This document shows, one piece after another, positions 16,905-25,558 of a stretch of DNA of 64,000 nt. The stretch is from assembly GCA_965214085.1 (NCBI GenBank), contig OZ243937.1, forward strand, positions 1,426,001 to 1,490,000. Reading direction: 5' to 3'. Both the position numbers and the translations under genes were made by a program. Within the stretch, counting starts at the first letter, position 1, and every line of letters begins with the position of its first letter. The notes beneath the pieces are model-generated. The model was not told where the DNA came from. It saw only the letters and a list, made by a program, of their open reading frames with translations, and did not search any database. This DNA comes from UBA6055 sp965214085. Lineage in GTDB: Bacteria; Chloroflexota; Anaerolineae; Aggregatilineales; Phototrophicaceae.

Positions 16905-19124
16905 ATGTCGACCCTAAATCCAGACCTACTCTCCAAAGATATGGACGCCGTCCTGAATGACGCCGTGCCGCTGCTGGAAAAGCATCGCAAGTCGTCGATT
17001 ATGCCCGAGATGGTGCTGCTGGCCTTGATGAGACGCGAGAACACGGCGGCCCATCGCATGCTCGCCATGTTTGAATCCAGCCGAGGCGTCGACCTGGAAC
17101 GCCTGGAACGGCAGGTGAAAGTAGCCATTCAGTCGCGGCGCGATCCCGATGGCAGCCTGGACTTTGTCGCCATCGGCAACAAGAAGGTGCCGCTCAGCCG
17201 GCAGTCCATTGTATTGCTGGACGACGGCTTGACCATCGCCAATTCGATGAACCAGCAGAAGATCGACACCGACCACGCCCTCGCGGTTCTGGCGGAAACT
17301 TCAGTCAGCACCGGCGGCATCTTGCGCCAATTCAGCATCACGCCCAAGTCGATCAAAGACGCCTACGCCGACGGCAGCCAGATCATCCCGGCGCGCGAAG
17401 ACAGCACCACTGTTGACTATGTTAATCGCGCCCGCCGCGGGCTGCTGCGCGCTGTGCACTTTCGCGAAGACCTGCTGCGCAACATGATCAACGTGCTGAC
17501 GCAGTCGGTAAACCGGCACATCATCCTGATTGGCCCCGATGGCGTGGGCAAGCGCACCCTGGCTTACAGCCTGGCGCTGCTGATGGCGGAAGACAAGGGT
17601 CCTGCCGGCTTGCACAACCTGGTGCAGATTAGCGAAACGGCGCTGCTCGATGGCGACCAGGAAGCATTTCGCGCGGGCATGAGCGCGGCGCGTAACGGCA
17701 TCCTCTTTCTGCCGCTGATACATCGCTTCTTCGGCGGGCCCATCAAAGCCGACTTCAACAAAGCGACTTCTCTTGTGCAGAAGGCTTTTCTCAGCGACGA
17801 CCCCGTCGTCATCTGCACGACGAGTTTGCAGGAATTCGAAGCGCGCATCCAAGGCGTAAGCTCCATCATGGAAAACAGCCAGGTCATCCGCGTTGACGAG
17901 CCGTCGCTTGATGAAACCGTGCGCATCCTTGAGGTGGTTTCCCCGCATCTGGAATCCGATTATCAAATCGCGGTTGAGCATGATGCCCTCAAAATGGCGG
18001 CGCGTATGGCGCAGCGCTATCTCACCATTAATCCCTTGCCGCAAAGCGCCGAGCAGTTGCTGCACCGTACCGCGGCCATGGTCAATATGGGCAAACAGGC
18101 GCACCTGGCTTTCAAGCCGGAAAACAACGACGCCCAACTGGATGTAGAAGATGTCACCTTGGTCACCAGCCAGATGACCGGCATTCCGGTGACCAAGCTG
18201 GGCGCTGACGAACGCTTGCGTTACGCAAATATGGTCGAGCACCTCAGCCAGCGCTTGATCGGCCAGGAAGAAGCCGTGCAGCTTGTCAGCCGGGCGATTA
18301 AGACGGCCCGCGTCGGCTTAAAAGACCCGCGGCGCCCCATCGGAACGTTTTTGTTCCTCGGCCCCACCGGCATCGGCAAAACTGAACTGGCTCGTGTGCT
18401 GGCCGATTTCATGTTCGGCAGCGAGGAAACGCTCTTCCCGCTGGATATGAGCGAGTACAAGGACGAGAGCAGCATCAACCGGCTCATCGGCTCGGCCGTC
18501 GGTTATGTCGGCAGTGACGAAGGCGGGCAGCTCACCGAGCGGATTCGGCAGCAGCCTTATACCATCGTGCTGCTGGACGAGATCGAGAAGGCGCATCCGC
18601 GCATCATGGATGTGCTGCTGCAAGTGATGGAAGAAGGCCGGCTCACTGACGGCCGCGGCAATGTCGCGCGCTTCAGCGAGGCGGTTGTGATTATGACCAG
18701 CAATATCGGCTCGGAGCATCTCATGGTGCGGCAGATCACTGACGACCTGCGCGAGCGCATCATGGATGAGGTGCTCGACTTCCTGCGGCCCGAATTTGTC
18801 AACCGTCTCGACGAAGTCATCTTGTTTAATGCCCTGAGCGATGACGACTTTGTGCTGATTCTGGATTTGCTTATCGAGAAAGAAAATAAGCTGGCAAAAG
18901 AAAGCGGGCTCACGCTGACATTCACCGATGGCGCAAAAAAGTGGCTGCTGGACCAGAACGACGAGCCCGAATACGGCGCCCGTCCGCTGCGGCGCATTCT
19001 CCGGCGCAATCTGCGTGAGCCGCTGGCGGACTTTCTGCTGCGCACGAATCCGGAAGAAGGCGCCGAGGTGCGCATCAGCTCCAGCCGCAAACGTGGCGGC
19101 GGTCTCGATTTCTCGTTCCGCTAA
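16905..19124 (+). CDS. ClpB/ClpA-like AAA+ unfoldase with inactive first ATPase domain
   Basis: A Hsp100 protein of 739 residues. It has a Clp N-domain-like region (about 1-150), AAA domain 1 (about 175-400) and AAA domain 2 (about 430-735). Domain 2 is intact: GPTGIGKTE at 486-494, pore loop GYVG, Walker B VLLDEI near 555-560. Domain 1 has a changed Walker A (GPDGVGKRT, 210-218), Pro-Leu at 270-271 in place of the Walker B Asp-Glu, no aromatic pore loop and no Arg-Arg finger (SIMENS instead). There is no ClpB middle coiled coil and no ClpP-binding IGF/L loop after sensor 1. It probably works as a single-engine unfoldase or remodeller without ClpP. Confidence 0.85.
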   Translation: MSTLNPDLLSKDMDAVLNDAVPLLEKHRKSSIMPEMVLLALMRRENTAAHRMLAMFESSRGVDLERLERQVKVAIQSRRDPDGSLDFVAIGNKKVPLSRQSIVLLDDGLTIANSMNQQKIDTDHALAVLAETSVSTGGILRQFSITPKSIKDAYADGSQIIPAREDSTTVDYVNRARRGLLRAVHFREDLLRNMINVLTQSVNRHIILIGPDGVGKRTLAYSLALLMAEDKGPAGLHNLVQISETALLDGDQEAFRAGMSAARNGILFLPLIHRFFGGPIKADFNKATSLVQKAFLSDDPVVICTTSLQEFEARIQGVSSIMENSQVIRVDEPSLDETVRILEVVSPHLESDYQIAVEHDALKMAARMAQRYLTINPLPQSAEQLLHRTAAMVNMGKQAHLAFKPENNDAQLDVEDVTLVTSQMTGIPVTKLGADERLRYANMVEHLSQRLIGQEEAVQLVSRAIKTARVGLKDPRRPIGTFLFLGPTGIGKTELARVLADFMFGSEETLFPLDMSEYKDESSINRLIGSAVGYVGSDEGGQLTERIRQQPYTIVLLDEIEKAHPRIMDVLLQVMEEGRLTDGRGNVARFSEAVVIMTSNIGSEHLMVRQITDDLRERIMDEVLDFLRPEFVNRLDEVILFNALSDDDFVLILDLLIEKENKLAKESGLTLTFTDGAKKWLLDQNDEPEYGARPLRRILRRNLREPLADFLLRTNPEEGAEVRISSSRKRGGGLDFSFR

Positions 19125-19189
19125 GGCGCGCGCCGTGACGTCCGGCTGCATCAATTACGACTGACATGACAATTACATAAGAGGTATCC

Positions 19190-20608
19190 ATGGCGACACT
19201 CGATCGATCGATTTTTCGTAAATACGATATCCGCGGTATCGCCGCCGGTGATTCGCCCCAGCTGACCCCCGAGGTGGCGCTTCTGGTGGGCAAGGCGCTG
19301 GGTACATACTTGCCGCGGCATTTCGGGTCGGAGAGGATCTTCGTCGGCGCCGATAACCGCGTGACCTCCGGCCCCTTGAAGTCCGCCGTCATCAAAGGCT
19401 TGGCATCGACCGGCTTGCCCGTCACCGATATCGGCGAAGTCCTGACGCCGACCGTTTACTTCGCGTCCGCCTCGTATGCTGGCGCTGGCGCTGGCGTGAT
19501 GGTCACGGGCAGCCACCTGGATACGCGCTACAACGGCATCAAGATGGCTTATGGCAAGCTCGCCCTGGCCGGCCAGCAGATTCAAGACCTGCTGCAAATG
19601 ATCGACGAGGAGTCCTTCGCGGAAGGTTCCGCAGCGGTATCGCAAGATGCTGATATGATTCACAAGCACATGTCGGCTATACAGAGCAAAGTCTCGATGG
19701 CCAAGCCGCTGAAAGTTGTGCTCGACGCCGGCAATGGCTTGAGCGGTACTTATGTGCCGCCGCTGCTGAAAGCGCTAGGTCTGGATGTCGAGTGCCTGTA
19801 CTGCGAGCCGGACGGCACATTCCCCAACCACTTGCCCAATCCCGAAGATCCAGAGATGACCCGCGACCTCGAAGCCAAAGTGGTCGAGCTGAGCGCGGAC
19901 CTGGGCCTGGCTTTTGATGGCGACAGCGACCGCTGCGGCTTCATCGACAATCACGGGCATCATATCGCTGCCGATCGGCTGCTGGCGCTGCTGGCGCGCG
20001 ATTTGCTGAGCCGACACCCCGGAACGCCGGTTGTCTTTGATGTCAAAGCCTCGCAAGCCTTGCCGGATGAAATCTCCAAGTACGGCGGTGTGCCGGTCAT
20101 GTGGAAATCGGGCCACAGCTTGATGAAACAAAAGATGAACGAGATCGGCTCGCTCTTGGGTGGGGAGGTCAGCGGGCACTTGTTTATCGGCGAGGACTAC
20201 TACGGCTTCGACGACGCGCCGCTGGTCGCGCTAAAGACGCTGGAGATCATCAGCCGCTCCCAGCAATCGATCGCCGAAATCTTTGCCGATATCCCCAAAC
20301 TGGTCGCTACACCAGAGATCGTCCTATCCGCCCCTGACGACCTGAAATTCAAGATGATCGATGAGATGACCGAAAGCCTGCAAGGTCAATACCAAGTCGT
20401 GACGGTTGACGGCGCGCGCGTGATATTCGATAGCGGCTGGGGGCTGGTGAGAGCCAGCAATACGCAGCCGGCCGTGACGCTGCGCTTCGAAGCCTATACG
20501 CGCGAGCAGATATCGGCGTACATGCGTGTATTTGAAGCGCAATTGCTGCGATATCCACAGATCGACCGCGGTCGCTTCGACGCGATCCTGGCCGACTTCA
20601 GCGCCTGA
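19190..20608 (+). CDS. Phosphomannomutase/phosphoglucomutase
   Basis: An alpha-D-phosphohexomutase of 472 residues that interconverts hexose 6- and 1-phosphates for nucleotide-sugar and polysaccharide synthesis. IFRKYDIRGI opens the protein. The phosphoserine loop is VTGSHLDTRYNGIKM, which keeps the Ser-His but replaces the usual Asn-Pro by Leu-Asp. The metal loop FDGDSDR and the sugar-specificity loop GGEVSGH are normal. ATG follows AGAGGTATCC. Manno versus gluco preference cannot be told; both are usual in this group. Confidence 0.88.
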   Translation: MATLDRSIFRKYDIRGIAAGDSPQLTPEVALLVGKALGTYLPRHFGSERIFVGADNRVTSGPLKSAVIKGLASTGLPVTDIGEVLTPTVYFASASYAGAGAGVMVTGSHLDTRYNGIKMAYGKLALAGQQIQDLLQMIDEESFAEGSAAVSQDADMIHKHMSAIQSKVSMAKPLKVVLDAGNGLSGTYVPPLLKALGLDVECLYCEPDGTFPNHLPNPEDPEMTRDLEAKVVELSADLGLAFDGDSDRCGFIDNHGHHIAADRLLALLARDLLSRHPGTPVVFDVKASQALPDEISKYGGVPVMWKSGHSLMKQKMNEIGSLLGGEVSGHLFIGEDYYGFDDAPLVALKTLEIISRSQQSIAEIFADIPKLVATPEIVLSAPDDLKFKMIDEMTESLQGQYQVVTVDGARVIFDSGWGLVRASNTQPAVTLRFEAYTREQISAYMRVFEAQLLRYPQIDRGRFDAILADFSA

Positions 20609-20635
20609 TCCATTCCCGGGCCATTTCGTCAAACC

Positions 20636-21346
20636 GTGACAGCGCGGCGTAACTTCTTCCAAAACATCTACCGCCATCACGCGGAAAAGTACGACCGGCT
20701 GGTTGCGCGCGAAGATGCGCAGGGCAAGCTATTCGCCGCGCTTAACGAAATCATCCCGCTCGCCGGCCTGCACGCGGTGGAATTTGGCGCCGGCACCGGC
20801 CGGTTGACCCGCTTGCTTGCCGTACAGGTCGAGCGGATATACGCATTCGATATCGAGCCGGCCATGTTGCGGCAGTTGGCGCCACAGATGCGCGCGACTG
20901 GCATGGCCAATTGGCGCGCCGCCTTGGGTGACAATGGCCGCATGCCCCTGGCATCCCATTGCGCCGATCTCGTCATCGAAGGCTGGAGCTTCGGCCATGT
21001 CATGGGCTGGTATCCCGACGACTGGCTTGCGCGGACCGACGCCATGCTGGCTGAGATGGCGCGCATCCTGAAGCCGGGCGGCACAGCCGTACTGATCGAA
21101 ACGCTTGGAACCGGGCGGCGGCGTCCACAGCCGACGGACAAGCTGGCACGGCTTTACCGGCATTGGCAAGAGCGGCATGGCTTCCAATCGCGCTGGATCC
21201 GCAGCGACTTCCAATTCGCTTCGCCGGCGGAAGCGCATGAGCTGACCCGTTTCTTCTTCGGCGACGCGCTGGCGGACGAATTCCTCACCGGCAGCGATGT
21301 CATCCTGCCCGACTGCACCGGCATCTGGTGGAAACGAAATGCTTAG
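20636..21346 (+). CDS. Class I SAM-dependent methyltransferase
   Basis: A 236-residue Rossmann-fold methyltransferase. Motif I is VEFGAGTGRLTRLLA (about 44-58), the acidic residue of motif II is in IYAFDIEPAML, and a motif-IV-like stretch is ADLVIEGWSFGHVMGW. The post-motif ILKPGGTAVLIETLG is typical of Methyltransf_11 proteins. The substrate is unknown. The GTG start lies 27 bp after the phosphohexomutase stop, so the two are probably cotranscribed. Confidence 0.8.
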   Translation: MTARRNFFQNIYRHHAEKYDRLVAREDAQGKLFAALNEIIPLAGLHAVEFGAGTGRLTRLLAVQVERIYAFDIEPAMLRQLAPQMRATGMANWRAALGDNGRMPLASHCADLVIEGWSFGHVMGWYPDDWLARTDAMLAEMARILKPGGTAVLIETLGTGRRRPQPTDKLARLYRHWQERHGFQSRWIRSDFQFASPAEAHELTRFFFGDALADEFLTGSDVILPDCTGIWWKRNA

Positions 21347-21435
21347 GGCATTGCCTCGCCAGCGTCCACGGCGCCATAACGGAATTGGAACGCGGTGAAG
21401 ACAGCGACAGTCGCTTGACAGCATAAATCCTTCTC

Positions 21436-21582
21436 AGTAAAGCCAATAAAGTAATGCAAATTTCACCAGAGCAACAATCTGTAGGGGAGACAGCCCGAAA
21501 CTACAAATTACAGCGGCAGCGGACGACCAGATTGGTCGCCCCTACAAGGCTAGCTTTTTCACATAACTAACTTGGTTTTACT
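21436..21582. repeat. Dispersed repeat B, copy 1
   Basis: This segment begins AGTAAAGCCAATAAAGTAAT and ends AACTTGGTTTTACT, an imperfect terminal inverted repeat (AGTAAARCCAA). It is closely matched by 38121-38258, including GCAAATTTCACCAGAG, CAATCTGTAGGGG and GGCTAGCTT. Its centre carries a palindrome of the GTAGGGGCGAC / GTCGCCCCTAC type. It abuts the CTCTGTGG arm of an A-family remnant. Confidence 0.7.
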
Positions 21583-21656
21583 TCTGTGTCTCTGTGGTTA
21601 GATTAAAGTTCGTATAAGCTTGATAGTTTCAGATTCATTTTGATGCGATTGCCCTG
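21583..21656. repeat. Right half of an A-family element (copy A3, truncated)
   Basis: CTGTGTCTCTGTGGTTAGAT is followed by sequence like copy A1 and ends in the full terminus TTTTGATGCGATTGCCCTG. No left terminus or flanking duplication is found, so the left half appears to have been lost or replaced by repeat B. Confidence 0.65.
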
Positions 21657-21660
21657 GCGG

Positions 21661-21711
21661 GCGCCAGATGCGCTCCTGCGCCAGATGCGCTGCTCCGCCC
21701 GATGCGTTACT
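21661..21711. repeat. Short tandem repeat, about three 17-bp units
   Basis: GCGCCAGATGCGCTCCT (21661-21677) is repeated as GCGCCAGATGCGCTGCTC (21678-21695), with a degenerate third unit, CGCCCGATGCGTTACT (21696-21711). It lies between the A3 remnant and the membrane protein gene. No function is evident. Confidence 0.55.
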
Positions 21712-21795
21712 ATTGAAACATACACATATTCGATTATCATGTTGACGCTATGCAAAACTTCATCTCCAGCACAGTGACTAGCGGGAGCCGCTAAA

Positions 21796-22470
21796 TTGCA
21801 GAAACTAGGCCCGCCCGGCGAAATGCCCAGCCTCGAATTTGAAGTCGACCGGGAGCACTCCGGCGCTCGTATGCTGGGTTGCCTCACTTTCTTTTTTGGC
21901 GCCATCGGCTGCTACCTGATTATCAATACCATTTTCCCCAATGGCGGGTTGATCACCTTGGGCGCGTCTCTGGCCATCGCCGTAGCCATGACTTATGGCG
22001 CTGATTACCTGAGCAAGAGGTACTGGCCCAGCAATCGCGCCATTCAATTCATCGACGATGTGATCTTGCTGGTCAAAGGAAATAATATTCAAGGCGAAAT
22101 CGATGCCGCGGGCAATGTCAACTTGCTCCAATGGCATTTTGAAGCCAAGCGCCACCCGCGTGTGCCCAAGGGCTGGTATGTCGTGGCCAACGCGCTGGAG
22201 CAGGACGGCGAATACATCGTCAGCTACAGCATCGCCTCGCCCGCGGACTTCAATGCCTTACCGCTTTCGCGACTGTCGCAGAAATATCAGCGCAAGAAGA
22301 AGAAAAAAGACGAAACGCGTGACCTGCGCGAAGCCGGCAGCCAGCGCCGGATCGCCCAAGCCGAGTTTCATCGTGGCGAATTTGGCGCGGAATTGTCGCT
22401 GGAAGACTACCACGCCTACCTCGATTATCTGGCGGACACCTATACTTCCTGGATGCCCAAAGAAAAATGA
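21796..22470 (+). CDS. Small membrane protein of unknown function
   Basis: I do not recognise this 224-residue protein. The N-terminal part has two adjacent hydrophobic segments (about 27-47 and 50-70). The remainder is soluble and hydrophilic, with a run of lysines near 164-171 (YQRKKKKKDE) and a C-terminus ending in SWMPKEK. The start is TTG with GGGAG nine bases upstream. Its stop overlaps the next gene by 4 bp (ATGA), so it is translationally coupled to a secreted lectin-like protein and may act with it at the membrane. Confidence 0.7.
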   Translation: MQKLGPPGEMPSLEFEVDREHSGARMLGCLTFFFGAIGCYLIINTIFPNGGLITLGASLAIAVAMTYGADYLSKRYWPSNRAIQFIDDVILLVKGNNIQGEIDAAGNVNLLQWHFEAKRHPRVPKGWYVVANALEQDGEYIVSYSIASPADFNALPLSRLSQKYQRKKKKKDETRDLREAGSQRRIAQAEFHRGEFGAELSLEDYHAYLDYLADTYTSWMPKEK

Positions 22471-23987
22471 TGCTGCTGGGCCGTATCGCTATCTGCATCG
22501 GCTGTTTCCTGGCGTTTTTCACGCCTCTGCGCGCGCAAGGTTCCCGAATGAACCTGGGCGACATCGTCGAAGGCAGTTTGGCTTCCGGTGAAAGCCATCG
22601 CTTTACCGTCGCCGCGCTGGAATTTACGCTTGTCTCAATCCGTGTGGAGTCGCTGGACGGCAGCCTGGACCCAGTCATCGAAGTCTTCGACAGCGGCGAT
22701 GCCCTGATTAATGCGAGTGATGACTATGACTACCCAGCTTCGCGCGACGCGGCTATTCAGGCTTTTGTATTGCCCAAAACCTCGACCTATTCCATCGTGG
22801 TGAGCGGCCATGGCGGCAGCAGCGGCGACTACCGGCTCTATTTCCTGCCCGGCTATGATGTGCTGGAACTTCATGATGACAGCATGGACAAGACCAAGTG
22901 GAAGGTCGTCTACAGCGATACGCCCGTTGATCTTTCTGAATCGAGCATGTTTGCGGTTGAATTGGTGGGCTTCTCCCGTTCGGCAACGGTTGTGGGCGAG
23001 CACTTCCCTCAAGCGCAGGATCACTTCTTCCAGGCGACATTTCATGAAGTGACATACGACGCCGTATGGAACGTGGGGCTGATCTTTCGTTATGTCGACA
23101 ATCAGAATTTTCACCGCCTCCTAATCAGCAAGACAGGTTATTGGCGCCTGGATCGTATCGATAACGGCGAGAGCGTAGCATTAAAAGCCTGGTCGACGCA
23201 CCCGGCGATTCGACCCGGCGAGAAGGATTTCCAACTGGGCATCTTGGCCAGCGGACAGCACTTCGACGCCGTGTACAACGGCCAAGTCGTTGGCTCCGCG
23301 TCCGACAGCGCCGCGCCGCGGGCGGGCGGGTTCGGCATCGCCATGCGCACAGATGAGTCCAGCGGCCCGATGTCTTTTGCCGTGCTAGATACCTTGCTGA
23401 CCTTGCCCACGCGTGTCGACGACCGAATCCTCTTTCCGCAGCGAGTTGTCGAACGGCAGAATTACTTGATGGCGCTTGACCTGGCGCGCAAGCAGTTGGC
23501 GCCAGCGGGCCGCAACGTCAGCTTCGTTCAGCCGGAGAGCTCCGTGCGCCACGTGCAGCCCGGCGTGACGCGAATCGCCATCGCCCCCGACCGGCTCTAT
23601 GAACAGTTTGCGCTTGGCGCGTCTCTGAGGCTTGAAACCGCGCAGGATGGCAACGGCGGCTGCGGCATATTTTTCCACTTCAACGACGACAATCACTACA
23701 CGCTGGCTTACGCGACCAAAGAAGGCGACTTTGGCCTGTCGCGGCGCACCGGCGACATGTTCGCGCCCGGCGTCTATGGGCAGCGCGCCACCGCCGAAGA
23801 CCCCGAACGCTATCTGCTGGTCATCGCGACGGACGAGGAAATGCACTACTTTGTGGACGAAGTCTACGTCGGCAGTATGGAGTCGCAACCGCGGACCGGC
23901 AGCATCGGCATCGCGGTGGTCAACTATGAAGCGGTGGAAACCACCTGTCTTTTCACTGACCTGTGGGTGCAAGACTTTGGCGCGTGA
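22467..23987 (+). CDS. Secreted protein with PPC-like and two jelly-roll-like domains
   Basis: A 506-residue exported protein. A signal peptide (about 1-24, ending PLRAQ) precedes a region like bacterial pre-peptidase C-terminal domains (about 28-130: LASGESHRFTV, LDPVIEVFDSGDAL, YSIVVSGHGGSSGDYRL). Two stretches follow (about 135-310 and 350-500) that resemble LamG/DUF1080 beta-jelly-rolls (LIFRYVDNQNFHRLLIS; IFFHFNDDNHYTLAYA), folds that often bind carbohydrate. No catalytic residues are recognised. A surface glycan-binding or scaffold role is inferred. It overlaps the upstream membrane protein gene and converges on the sulfatase operon. Confidence 0.75.
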   Translation: MMLLGRIAICIGCFLAFFTPLRAQGSRMNLGDIVEGSLASGESHRFTVAALEFTLVSIRVESLDGSLDPVIEVFDSGDALINASDDYDYPASRDAAIQAFVLPKTSTYSIVVSGHGGSSGDYRLYFLPGYDVLELHDDSMDKTKWKVVYSDTPVDLSESSMFAVELVGFSRSATVVGEHFPQAQDHFFQATFHEVTYDAVWNVGLIFRYVDNQNFHRLLISKTGYWRLDRIDNGESVALKAWSTHPAIRPGEKDFQLGILASGQHFDAVYNGQVVGSASDSAAPRAGGFGIAMRTDESSGPMSFAVLDTLLTLPTRVDDRILFPQRVVERQNYLMALDLARKQLAPAGRNVSFVQPESSVRHVQPGVTRIAIAPDRLYEQFALGASLRLETAQDGNGGCGIFFHFNDDNHYTLAYATKEGDFGLSRRTGDMFAPGVYGQRATAEDPERYLLVIATDEEMHYFVDEVYVGSMESQPRTGSIGIAVVNYEAVETTCLFTDLWVQDFGA

Positions 23988-24037
23988 TCCAGGCAGCTAC
24001 GCTTTGCATTCGGATTTCGTGACAGGCCGAATAAGAC

Positions 24038-25558
24038 TTATGGGGCGCCCGCCAAAGCCCGCCACTTGGGGACCGGCGCGCTGGGCTGCTGCCTTCTTCC
24101 GTTGCTCATGTCGATGCTAGCCCCAAGCTCATCCAGCAGCTGAATCAAAAGTTTCTGCTTAACTGCGGCCTGGGCCGGGTCATTCCACAGATTCCGCATC
24201 TCTAGCGGGTCGCGCTCGCGGTCAATGAGCTCGCCCCAGTCTTTACCCAGGTAATATGTAAGCCGCCAGCGCGGCGTAATCAAAGTGCGCATCCGCAGGG
24301 AGGCGAAGTCATCGTCGTTTTCCACCAAGGCGGCGTCGGGGCGCGGCTGGTCTGCGCCGCTCAAGCTCCGCAAGAGTGAAATGCCCTGGATACCCTCGGG
24401 TTCAGGGACGCCGGCAACATCCAAAAGCGTCGGCGCGATATCAAGCGTGGATTCGACGCTGCTGATCGTTTGACCAGCGGCCACGCCGGGTCCGCGATAA
24501 ATGAGCGGCGTGCGCAGGGCGCTTTCGTAAGCCAGCCCCTTGCCATACAGGCCGTGATCGCCCATATAATCGCCGTGGTCTGAGGCAAAGACGATGATCG
24601 TATTGTCATTCATGCCCAGCCGATCAACCGCCTTTAGTATCCGGCCGACGCTGTGGTCAAGCAGGGAGACCATGCCGTAGTAGATGGCTTTGACCTGCCG
24701 CCAGTCGTCCTCGTCGTATTGCGCATAGTTGTGCGGCGGCGTGCCGATGACGCGGTCTCGAGGGCGCGCGCCGTCTGAAGCTGAGGCCTGCGGACCACGA
24801 TAGACGCGCTCGTGCAATGCCGGCATGTCGGCGGATTCCGTTACCGGTGGAATCGGCGGCGGCATGTCAGCCGGGTCGTAGAGGCTGGCCCATGGCTCTG
24901 GCACAGTGAAAGGATAATGAGGATCGGGAAATGAGACCTGAAGGAAGTAGGGCGCGTCGCTCGCAGTCTCCAGGAAGTCGCTGGTCCGGTCGGCAATATA
25001 ATGGCTGGAGTGGACCGCCTCGGGCAGATTCCAGCGCCAGCAATTCAGGCCATTTTCATAGGGGGTGGTATTCGCTTGGCGTTCGTCAAGGTCTGGCACG
25101 CGTTCGCGCAGCCAGTCCGTGTAGCGATTGCCGAAGCAGCGGCTGCCGTGGCCGTTGACCAGGTCGACCGCTTGAAAGCCGTAATAGCTGCCGCCATCGT
25201 CAGCAAGCGCCTGGGCGACAAGTTGCGGTTCAGCGGCTTGCGGCGCCAGATGAAGCTTGCCGATTGCAGCCCTGCGATAGCCCGCGTGCGCCAATACGCG
25301 CGGCAGGAAGCGCTCGTCGTCCGGCGTATAACAGCCGACCATGCGCGCGCGCAATGCGGAGGGATAGCAGCCGGTCAAGATCGAGGCGCGGCTGGGCGTG
25401 CAGGTGGGTTGAGTGACGAAACACTGCGAGAATCGTGTGCCTTCCCGCGCGAGCCGGTCAATATTCGGCGTCTTTACGATAGGATTGCCGTAGCAGCCAA
25501 GGGCATCCGCGCGCAGCTCATCACAGAGGATCATGATGATGTTGGGCCGCTCAGGCAT
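24038..25558 (-). CDS. Sulfatase (last gene of the glycan operon)
   Basis: A type I sulfatase of 506 residues that would hydrolyse sulfate esters from a sugar. The formylglycine motif is CTPSR with Cys53. The metal ligands start with the acidic pair in MILCDELRAD, and the second metal site is in VFASDHGDYMGDHGLYGKG. There is no signal peptide (MPERPNIIMI), so the enzyme should be cytoplasmic unless exported in another way. Activity needs a formylglycine-generating enzyme, which is not in the window. It overlaps the upstream sialidase by 8 bp and is the terminal operon gene. Confidence 0.9.
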   Translation of the reverse strand: MPERPNIIMILCDELRADALGCYGNPIVKTPNIDRLAREGTRFSQCFVTQPTCTPSRASILTGCYPSALRARMVGCYTPDDERFLPRVLAHAGYRRAAIGKLHLAPQAAEPQLVAQALADDGGSYYGFQAVDLVNGHGSRCFGNRYTDWLRERVPDLDERQANTTPYENGLNCWRWNLPEAVHSSHYIADRTSDFLETASDAPYFLQVSFPDPHYPFTVPEPWASLYDPADMPPPIPPVTESADMPALHERVYRGPQASASDGARPRDRVIGTPPHNYAQYDEDDWRQVKAIYYGMVSLLDHSVGRILKAVDRLGMNDNTIIVFASDHGDYMGDHGLYGKGLAYESALRTPLIYRGPGVAAGQTISSVESTLDIAPTLLDVAGVPEPEGIQGISLLRSLSGADQPRPDAALVENDDDFASLRMRTLITPRWRLTYYLGKDWGELIDRERDPLEMRNLWNDPAQAAVKQKLLIQLLDELGASIDMSNGRRQQPSAPVPKWRALAGAP

